Source: Acidobacteriota bacterium (GTDB lineage Bacteria; Acidobacteriota; Terriglobia; Terriglobales; Acidobacteriaceae). Taken from it: a stretch of DNA of 5,773 nucleotides. The notes below the pieces were generated by a model. That model saw only the letters and a list, made by a program, of their open reading frames with translations, was not told the origin of the DNA and did not search any database. The DNA is taken from assembly GCA_003225595.1 (NCBI GenBank), contig QIAR01000632.1:1-5773 (forward strand), written 5' to 3'. The position numbers were made by a program, and so were the translations under genes. Positions 1 through 4,970 of the stretch are shown in pieces. Positions within the stretch are counted from its first letter, which is position 1. Every line of letters begins with the position of its first letter.

Positions 1-1143
1 GGCTCCGCAGCTGGCGTCGGTGGTGACAGTGGCCCACAGAGCAGTGTTCGCGATTCCGAAACGGACCTCTTTGCCCTCCATGTTCCCACCTGGTTGTACA
101 GCGCTAACATGCTGGTCCACTCCGGCAAGAAGCGAGTTGCCGCGAGCCTCAGCCCAATACGCGACTGTGACCCCTGCAAGGAACAAGATCGCCATTGTTG
201 CCCAGACTGCCCAGCCATGGGCCTGCGAACCTGTCATTCGCCCCAGTGTGTAGGTGAGTCCCGCGGAAACAGCAAAAATCGAGAAAAGTTCAATGAGATT
301 CGACAACGGCGTCGGGTTCTCAAAAGGATGGGCACTGTTGGCATTGAAGAAGCCGCCGCCGTTCGTACCCCATTCCTTGATGATCTCCTGCGAAGCCACG
401 GGACCTTGCGCAATCCTTTGCTCAGTAACCGTGTCCATCATCGGCTTGCCGTCCGGACCAGTCACAGGCTTGCCATCAGAGCCGACCTTCTGCACTTGTT
501 GCGGTTCAACCAGCTTCACGGTGTCATAGGGCCTGAGATTTTGCACAACACCCTGTGAGACCAAAAGTAAAGCTCCAACAACACAGAACGGTAGCAACAC
601 CCAAAGGCAGCTGCGAACCATGTCCACCCAGAAGTTGCCGATCGTCTCCGTCTGACGGCGCGCAATGCCGCGGATAAATGCAATGGCCAGTGCAATACCG
701 ACTGCCGCCGAGACAAAGTTGTGATAAGCAAGGCCAGCCATCTGAGTGAAGTAGCTCATCGTGGTCTCGCCCGCATAGTTCTGCCAGTTGGTGTTGGTAG
801 TGAACGAAGCTGCCGTGTTGAAAGCCAGATGAGGAGGATTGACCGTCCCAAGTTTCTGCGGATTAAATGGCAGAAATCCCTGCAGACGCTGGATTAAGTA
901 CAGCAGCAGCATGGAGACCGCGCTGAACAAAAGCATTGCAATTGCATGCTCGGTCCAGCGCATCTCGTGATCTTCATCCACACCCGTGACCCGGTACAGC
1001 AACCGCTCGATCGGCCGCAGCACAGGATCCATAAATGTCCGTTGCCGGCTAAACACATGCGCCATGAAAATGCCCATCGGCTTGGTGACAGCAAGGATGA
1101 GCGCGAGGAAGAACAGAATTTGGAACCAGCCATTGGCCGTCAT
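1..1143 (-). CDS. kdpA: KdpA, K+-channel-like subunit of the KdpFABC potassium pump (3' end cut by window edge)
   Basis: KdpA is the inner-membrane K+-translocating subunit of the high-affinity KdpFABC P-type ATPase, related to K+ channels and Trk/Ktr proteins. The frame is open from the ATG at 1143 to the window edge: 381 codons of a protein that is usually about 560-600 aa. The family hallmarks are visible: N-terminus MTANGWFQ, first filter loop TNTNWQNYAGE (N117-N119), second loop GTNGGGFFNANSAHPFENPT (T260-G264), and third loop TTDASCGA (C379, G380) at the very edge. The fourth loop and C-terminus lie outside the window. The start is supported by GGAG at 1154-1157, which lies inside the end of kdpF, and by a 1-nt gap to the kdpF stop, so the two are probably translationally coupled. 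A loop before the second filter carries a small DGKP duplication. The identity is secure; only the missing end is unseen. Confidence 0.97.
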   Translation of the reverse strand, partial: MTANGWFQILFFLALILAVTKPMGIFMAHVFSRQRTFMDPVLRPIERLLYRVTGVDEDHEMRWTEHAIAMLLFSAVSMLLLYLIQRLQGFLPFNPQKLGTVNPPHLAFNTAASFTTNTNWQNYAGETTMSYFTQMAGLAYHNFVSAAVGIALAIAFIRGIARRQTETIGNFWVDMVRSCLWVLLPFCVVGALLLVSQGVVQNLRPYDTVKLVEPQQVQKVGSDGKPVTGPDGKPMMDTVTEQRIAQGPVASQEIIKEWGTNGGGFFNANSAHPFENPTPLSNLIELFSIFAVSAGLTYTLGRMTGSQAHGWAVWATMAILFLAGVTVAYWAEARGNSLLAGVDQHVSAVQPGGNMEGKEVRFGIANTALWATVTTDASCGA

Positions 1144-1144
1144 A

Positions 1145-1234
1145 TCAGAATTTCTCCGGACGCGACAGTGCGTACAGCAGGTACACCATGGTCAGAGCAC
1201 TGACGACGAGCATGATTATTGATTCCACACTCAT
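1145..1234 (-). CDS. kdpF: KdpF, small stabilising subunit of the KdpFABC complex
   Basis: This is a 29-codon ORF. It begins MSVESIIMLVVSALTMVY and ends YALSRPEKF before a TGA at 1147-1145. It is a single transmembrane helix followed by the short polar tail Y-A-L-x-R-P-E-x-F, the usual KdpF pattern (KdpF is about 29-30 aa). In Escherichia coli the peptide sits at the KdpA/KdpB interface in the membrane and stabilises the complex. Position adds support: it lies immediately upstream of kdpA with a 1-nt gap. A strong Shine-Dalgarno sequence (GAGGTGG on the minus strand, 1240-1246) sits 5 nt before the ATG and overlaps the stop codon of the preceding small ORF, which points to coupled translation. 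The gene is short enough for automated callers to miss. Confidence 0.92.
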   Translation of the reverse strand: MSVESIIMLVVSALTMVYLLYALSRPEKF

Positions 1235-1244
1235 TTGATCCACC

Positions 1245-1331
1245 TCACTTCACGCGATCGCAGAAGCGTACGTATCCAATGGACAAGATGAAAAACGCGA
1301 TCGTAATCACAACATAGACGAGGTCCTGCAT
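1245..1331 (-). CDS. 28-aa single-helix membrane peptide upstream of kdpF, function unknown
   Basis: This is a 28-codon ORF starting MQDLVYVVITIAFFILS and ending GYVRFCDRVK before a TGA at 1247-1245. It has one hydrophobic helix (about residues 4-19), then an aromatic/basic tail with a cysteine, predicted cytoplasmic by the positive-inside rule. It has a good Shine-Dalgarno sequence (AGGGGG on the minus strand, 1340-1345) 8 nt before the ATG, and its stop codon overlaps the kdpF Shine-Dalgarno sequence. That arrangement makes real translation likely. I recall similar tiny ORFs (helix plus a Y-V-R-x-C-D/E-R-like tail) just before kdpF in other bacteria, usually annotated as hypothetical, but I cannot verify this here. 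It may be an extra Kdp accessory subunit or simply a translational coupler. It is not KdpF itself, because a clear KdpF follows. Confidence 0.72.
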   Translation of the reverse strand: MQDLVYVVITIAFFILSIGYVRFCDRVK

Positions 1332-1412
1332 ACTCGAATCCCCCTAGTGGGGTATCCGCTTGACTCAGGGAATGCCTACATCTTGTGGTCGCGCGGATCC
1401 AATTCCGGCGGA
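1332..1412 (-). other. 81-bp spacer between the porin gene and the kdp small ORF
   Basis: This spacer separates the porin stop from the first small kdp ORF. I found no good sigma-70 promoter on the minus strand. The best pair, TTGGAT followed after 18 bp by TAGGCA, is poor at the -10. I also saw no GC-rich stem with a T run that would act as a terminator. The simplest reading is that the kdp structural genes are co-transcribed with the porin, or that a KdpE-dependent promoter with a weak core lies here. The sequence alone does not decide between the two. Confidence 0.4.
1340..1351. repeat. Short GC-rich inverted repeat over the ribosome binding site of the 28-codon ORF
   Basis: The plus strand reads CCCCCTAGTGGG, centred on CTAG, with C/G arms and one mismatch. 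On the transcribed (minus) strand the right arm is the AGGGGG that serves as the Shine-Dalgarno sequence of the 28-codon ORF. A hairpin here could mask that site. The arms are only 3-4 bp, so the structure is weak and the regulatory reading is speculative. Confidence 0.35.
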
Positions 1413-2969
1413 CTACACAGCATGTCGTGGCCACCTGAGTGAAGCAGATACCCACCTCCCCCTAAATGGGAAGAACGGCTGATTGGAGAAGTCTCGCCGC
1501 CACTCGGTGCGGACCAGGAATCCATCGGCAAACTTATACTCATAGGTAAGCGTAGTTTCCTTCAGAGCCTGGGTTGTCCCGCTAAACAAACCATCGCGGT
1601 CAGACAAGTACTCTGTGCGTCCCGCCAAAGACACTTTAGGTGTCAATTGGTAGTGCGCGTAGCCTGCTCCGCCGCTGACGTGAGTCGGAGTCGATTGCGA
1701 AAAGATGCGATTTATGACGTAGTCGGCCTCGGCCGCCAGCGTCAGCTTCGGCGAAGCTGTCCAAGTCACGTACGAATCGAAGATGTGCAGATGTCCGTTT
1801 GGGGTGGGAATGATGGGGATGTTGGGTAGTCCCCGCTGCGTTGGCGCACTAGGAAATTCCGGGTTCAAGGCAGGCACCACATCCCGCTGCTCCTGCCCAC
1901 CGTTATAATTGATGTTCCAGCTCACCGTCTTCGCAGGGTGAAGCGTCAGAAACATCATTTGCGATTTGAAGCCGTTGAAGTCCTCTGTTTGCTGGGTGCC
2001 GTTCACCACCGCGTACGTCAGCGTCACAAAATTATTGAACTGATAAGTCGCGCGTACACCCATGTGGTAAAAGGGCAGAAAGTTGAAATAGTAGGACCGC
2101 GAGTAATTTATCTGGTCCTTAGTGTAGTTGTTCTCGATGCCCATCGCGCTCGCCCATTTCCCGAAGTCGACGGTCAGGCCGTTACCAAGAGGAAAAATGT
2201 ATCTTCCGTAGACCTGAAAAACTGGACGGTAGACCTGCGGGCGCAACTCATTTACGGCGCTGCCCTGCAGGGTCTCCGTCGCCTGTCCGAACTGCAGGTC
2301 CAAACGCGCACCGAAGCGGCGGCCGGCGCTAACATCGGGAGCGCGTTCTAAGATCAGGTTCGCCTGGTTCAAACTGAAACTGTTGCTGCTGACATCATAG
2401 GCACGCAGTAGGTTGACTCTTCCCACCGGCCGATTGAAGTTGTAGCCGTAATAGCCATCGATGCCCAGATTGATCGTTGTGCCCTGGAAAAAGTCCAGAA
2501 CACCCCGTTCGTCTGGCGTCAACTGAGTAGCATCTGCCAGGGGCTGTGCTGCGGCCGGATCGCTGGCTCCCTTTTCTTCGGGAACCGCAGCTAGTTGTTG
2601 TTTCTCTAGCTGTTCTTCCAGGCGCGCAACCTTGGCCTGCAGTTGCTGGACAAGCTGTTGCAACTCACGGAATTCTTGTGCACTGGCAGCTCCGTCTGCT
2701 TTCTCCTGAGCATGTAGTGGCATAACCAATAGTGTCGCAGTTATTGCCATCACCACCGCTCCCCTGCCCGATCTTCTTGTGCACTTCTGGTCGCGCGCCC
2801 TGCGATCCATGACTAAAACTTTCTTGCGCTTCGCAGAGAACTCACTCTTGATGAAACGAACGGCCACCGATCCCGACGACCCAGCCCTTAGCTCTTTGTG
2901 GAGGGCGACCAGAAATCGCAGCAGGAAGGCCACGATCACTACGCTGGAGCCGAAGAATAGGAGGTTCAT
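1413..2969 (-). CDS. Outer-membrane beta-barrel porin, BBP2/OmpL-like family, with unusual N-terminal extension
   Basis: The product is 518 aa from the ATG at 2969, or 465 aa from the internal ATG at 2810. From 2810 the protein starts with a classic Sec signal: basic MDRRARDQKCTRR, hydrophobic AVVMAITATLLVMP, then LHA before QEK, so cleavage is likely after residue 34. Next comes a heptad-like coiled coil rich in Q, L and E (about residues 45-72), then an aromatic, alternating beta-barrel domain. This includes GYYGYNFNRP and the SRSYYFNFLPFYHMGVR stretch typical of BBP2 (formerly DUF1597) porins. The last strand WVSASLRW is followed by PRHAV. The start at 2969 has a very strong Shine-Dalgarno sequence (AGGAGGG, minus strand, 2975-2981), while 2810 has none, so I chose 2969. 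The ORF is open up to 3059, but that start has no ribosome site. Its place between kdpE and kdpFA suggests a role in K+ supply across the outer membrane (inference). Substrate unknown. Confidence 0.85.
   Translation of the reverse strand: MNLLFFGSSVVIVAFLLRFLVALHKELRAGSSGSVAVRFIKSEFSAKRKKVLVMDRRARDQKCTRRSGRGAVVMAITATLLVMPLHAQEKADGAASAQEFRELQQLVQQLQAKVARLEEQLEKQQLAAVPEEKGASDPAAAQPLADATQLTPDERGVLDFFQGTTINLGIDGYYGYNFNRPVGRVNLLRAYDVSSNSFSLNQANLILERAPDVSAGRRFGARLDLQFGQATETLQGSAVNELRPQVYRPVFQVYGRYIFPLGNGLTVDFGKWASAMGIENNYTKDQINYSRSYYFNFLPFYHMGVRATYQFNNFVTLTYAVVNGTQQTEDFNGFKSQMMFLTLHPAKTVSWNINYNGGQEQRDVVPALNPEFPSAPTQRGLPNIPIIPTPNGHLHIFDSYVTWTASPKLTLAAEADYVINRIFSQSTPTHVSGGAGYAHYQLTPKVSLAGRTEYLSDRDGLFSGTTQALKETTLTYEYKFADGFLVRTEWRRDFSNQPFFPFRGRWVSASLRWPRHAV
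2811..2969 (-). other. 53-codon 5' extension of the porin ORF encoding its own membrane helix
   Basis: This segment starts MNLLFFGSSVVIVAFLLRFL, a strong transmembrane helix, followed by about 30 charged residues that run in frame into the porin signal peptide. It owns the only good ribosome binding site of the ORF. Two hydrophobic segments before a Sec cleavage site are unusual for a porin. It may be a separate small membrane-protein gene whose stop has been lost, or a gene that overlaps the porin start. Whether the fused product is made is uncertain. Confidence 0.45.
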
Positions 2970-2974
2970 TCCAA

Positions 2975-2981
2975 CCCTCCT
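2975..2981 (-). promoter_or_regulatory. Strong Shine-Dalgarno sequence deciding the start at 2969
   Basis: AGGAGGG on the minus strand lies 5 nt before the ATG at 2969. It is the best ribosome binding site in the window. The alternative starts at 3059 and 2810 have no comparable motif. Confidence 0.7.
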
Positions 2982-3092
2982 GCATTTGCGGTCTTCATGC
3001 AATCCGTCCTCTGGGACAATTGAACAATCCCCGACGTAAAAGCGGAGTAAGGAGTTCATAAATTGTTCGTAAGGGTCGGGTGGGGAGGGCGG

Positions 3093-3788
3093 TTATTGTC
3101 CGGGCTCGAACCGGTAACCAACCCATGGCTCAGTAACGATATAGCGCGGGGACGAGGCTTCTGGTTCCAGCTTCTTTCGCAGTTGGCCGACGAACACTCG
3201 GAGATATTCCACCTGATCCGTACTCTGGCCGCCCCAGATTGCGCTCAGGAGAGTGCGGTGGGTAACGACCTTTCCGGCATGGCGCGCCAAATAGACAAGC
3301 AGGTCAAATTCCTTGGGAGTCAGATGGACCTCACGGCCGCGGACCGTAACCTTGTGGGCCGCCAGGTCGATGCGGAAGTCACCTACCTCGATTAGGCTCA
3401 GCTCTTCACTCTCAGTTGCCGGCAGACGGCGCAGATTGACACGTACCCGGGCGAGCAATTCCTCCATGCCAAATGGCTTGGTGACGTAGTCGTCGGCACC
3501 GGCGTCGAGGGCTTGCACTTTGGCCCTCTCCTCGCCACGAACAGACAGGACGATGATAGGAACCTGTATTTTGGGTCGAAGCCGCCGGCACAACTCCAGC
3601 CCGTCCATGTTGGGCATGGAAAGATCCGTGATCACCAGGTCCGGCGTCCAGTCTTTCATGATCTCTAGTGCAGTCTCGCCATCGTTAGCGACGCGAATGT
3701 CATAACCTTGGCTGGAGAGGGACGTCCGAAGAACCCGAGTGATCTGGGGCTCGTCGTCAACGACCAAGATGCGCCGGCGCTCAGTCAT
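3093..3788 (-). CDS. kdpE: KdpE, OmpR/PhoB-type response regulator of the kdp genes
   Basis: This is a 231-aa cytoplasmic transcription factor. The receiver domain (residues 1 to about 120) has the acidic pair D11-D12, the phosphoacceptor D55 in ITDLSMP, S82 in the switch position and K104 in VTKPF. The C-terminal winged helix (about 133-228) has HLTPKEFDLLVYLARHAGKV, the recognition region with YLRVFVGQLRKKLEP, and the wing ending WVGYRFEPG. This matches KdpE in length and sequence. KdpE normally receives phosphate from KdpD under K+ limitation and activates kdpFABC. It follows the short kdpD by 24 bp on the same strand, which suggests one transcript; the ribosome site is weak (GGGAC, distant). 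Adjacency to kdpD and kdpFA makes the KdpE assignment much more likely than another OmpR-family member. All key residues are present. Confidence 0.93.
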   Translation of the reverse strand: MTERRRILVVDDEPQITRVLRTSLSSQGYDIRVANDGETALEIMKDWTPDLVITDLSMPNMDGLELCRRLRPKIQVPIIVLSVRGEERAKVQALDAGADDYVTKPFGMEELLARVRVNLRRLPATESEELSLIEVGDFRIDLAAHKVTVRGREVHLTPKEFDLLVYLARHAGKVVTHRTLLSAIWGGQSTDQVEYLRVFVGQLRKKLEPEASSPRYIVTEPWVGYRFEPGQ

Positions 3789-3802
3789 GGATTGTTATGT
3801 CC

Positions 3803-3821
3803 CAGTCAGGAATCAGTCAGG
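3803..3821. repeat. Direct repeat CAGTCAGG x2, 11-bp period, across the kdpD stop codon
   Basis: CAGTCAGG occurs at 3803-3810 and again at 3814-3821, separated by AAT. The two copies are one helical turn apart and span the end of the short kdpD and the leader of kdpE. A spacing of 11 bp would suit a dimeric regulator. However, the unit is only 8 bp and half lies inside coding sequence, so a chance duplication is equally likely. Confidence 0.3.
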
Positions 3822-4934
3822 CTCTTGGGTGACGATGTGGACATCAACGGCAGGCGCGTCCCGCAGAAACTGATGAATCGCTGACAAATAAAGGTACCGC
3901 CTCAACCCACGGGTGGCCGAACGTCCGAAGACAACTTGGGTTATATGCTTCTCGCGTACAAATTCGGCCACGGCCTCAGCCACACTTTTGCCTTTTAAGC
4001 GAACTACATTCGCCCCCACATTCTCAGCAAATCGGATGTTCGCATTCAAAGTCTTCTGGTTGGCCTCGCTGCTGTCCTGCCCCATATCTATATAGACAAC
4101 GTAAAGTTCGGCATCAATCGCCTGGGCCATGCGCGCCCCTCGTGCGATTAGATACTGAGCCGCGGGGTTGGAGCTGATGCAAACTGCGATTCGTTCCCGG
4201 ACCGCAACCGCTCGGCCAGTTTCCTGTCTCGCTCGATAGGATTCGAGACTCCGGTCCACGGCGTGTGCGACTTGGCGCAGTGCCAGTTCCCGCAGTGCGA
4301 TCAGATTTCCCTCGCGAAAGAAATTGTCCAGAGCCCGGTCCACTCTCTCCCGCGGGTAAATATCACCACGTCGCATGCGGTTCTGCAGAGCCTCCGGAGT
4401 GAGGTCCGCCATTACGACTTCGTTAACTCGTTGCAGCACCCAATCGGGCACCGTTTCTCGCACCTGTATGCCGGTGACGCTTTGTACCAATGGGGTAGCG
4501 CTTTCCAAGTGCTGAATATTCATGGTGGAAAGGACGTCGATGCTGGCGTCCAGCACCTCCAGGACATCTTCGTATCTCTTTCGGTGTTTGCTGCCATCGA
4601 CGTTCGTATGGGCAAGTTCATCCACTAGAACGACATGAGGTTTTCGCGCCAGAATGGCATCAACATCCATTTCCTCGAACATCGCGCCTTTGTAGTCGAT
4701 TTTTTTTCGAGGAAGAGTTTCCAGTTTCGAGGCCAACTCCTCGATCGCCTTGCGCCCGTGGGTCTCCACTACCCCAATCACAACATCTTCACCACGGCTG
4801 TGGCGGCGAAGGGCTTCGCTCAGCATGTTGTAAGTCTTTCCAACCCCGGGCGCGTACCCGAGAAACAGTTTGAACACGCCACCTTTATTTTTGGGCAGTG
4901 CCTCTTCCAGCCATTGCTCAGGACTCTTGTGCAT
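3813..4934 (-). CDS. kdpD: Short KdpD: N-terminal KdpD ATP-binding module plus Usp domain only, no membrane or kinase part
   Basis: The product is 373 aa, against roughly 900 aa for a full KdpD. Residues about 19-230 are the KdpD sensor module, with Walker A GYAPGVGKT (26-34), the family signature GVVETHGRK (54-62) and Walker B VVLVDELAHTN (101-111). Residues about 247-369 are a universal-stress-protein-like domain (ERIAVCISSN to VDVHIV), including VVFGRSATRGLRRY. The protein stops at VTQEPD, where full KdpD continues into TM1. The stop is clean and kdpE follows after 24 bp, so this looks like a stable gene form rather than a recent break. It is predicted to be cytoplasmic. It lacks histidine kinase domains and cannot phosphorylate KdpE alone. 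It probably modulates a partner kinase, and the divergent gene is the obvious candidate. Stand-alone KdpD N-termini are, as I recall, known in some cyanobacteria such as Anabaena. The ATG at 4934 is the only Met before Walker A. Confidence 0.92.
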   Translation of the reverse strand: MHKSPEQWLEEALPKNKGGVFKLFLGYAPGVGKTYNMLSEALRRHSRGEDVVIGVVETHGRKAIEELASKLETLPRKKIDYKGAMFEEMDVDAILARKPHVVLVDELAHTNVDGSKHRKRYEDVLEVLDASIDVLSTMNIQHLESATPLVQSVTGIQVRETVPDWVLQRVNEVVMADLTPEALQNRMRRGDIYPRERVDRALDNFFREGNLIALRELALRQVAHAVDRSLESYRARQETGRAVAVRERIAVCISSNPAAQYLIARGARMAQAIDAELYVVYIDMGQDSSEANQKTLNANIRFAENVGANVVRLKGKSVAEAVAEFVREKHITQVVFGRSATRGLRRYLYLSAIHQFLRDAPAVDVHIVTQEPD

Positions 4935-4941
4935 CGCGCCT

Positions 4942-4970
4942 ATTGTCGTTGAGCAACCTGGAATTGTCGA
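4942..4970 (-). promoter_or_regulatory. Candidate promoter for kdpD-kdpE, near-leaderless
   Basis: On the minus strand there is a -35-like TCGACA (4965-4970, 5 of 6 to consensus), a 17-bp spacer and a -10-like GACAAT (4942-4947, 4 of 6). Transcription would start near 4935, next to the ATG at 4934, giving an almost leaderless mRNA. This fits the lack of a good Shine-Dalgarno sequence there. The -35 box touches the possible ATG of the divergent kinase at 4970. The match was made by eye and may be chance. Confidence 0.32.

Noticed and set aside
94..558. Plus-strand ORF of 154 codons
   Set aside because: It lies fully antisense to kdpA, has no recognisable domain and an R/H/L-rich composition typical of a shadow frame.
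1231..1455. Minus-strand ORF of 74 codons across the porin end and small ORFs
   Set aside because: It overlaps three better-supported genes in another frame and has no similarity I recognise.
1938..2351. Plus-strand ORF of 137 codons
   Set aside because: It is antisense to the porin barrel domain, which is clearly coding. No ribosome site or family resemblance.
2970..3059. Upstream ATG at 3059 as the porin start
   Set aside because: The frame is open, but there is no ribosome site and the added 30 residues look like untranslated leader (C, R and D rich, no signal character).
3022..3068. Inverted repeat GAACAAT (3022-3028) and ATTGTTC (3062-3068) in the kdpE-porin gap
   Set aside because: The arms are only 7 bp with a 33-nt loop and no T run follows on the transcribed strand. 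Not convincing as terminator or operator.
3063..3395. Plus-strand ORF of 110 codons
   Set aside because: It is antisense to the winged-helix part of kdpE. No family features.
4263..4628. Plus-strand ORF of 121 codons
   Set aside because: It is antisense to the KdpD module, whose Walker motifs are read on the other strand.
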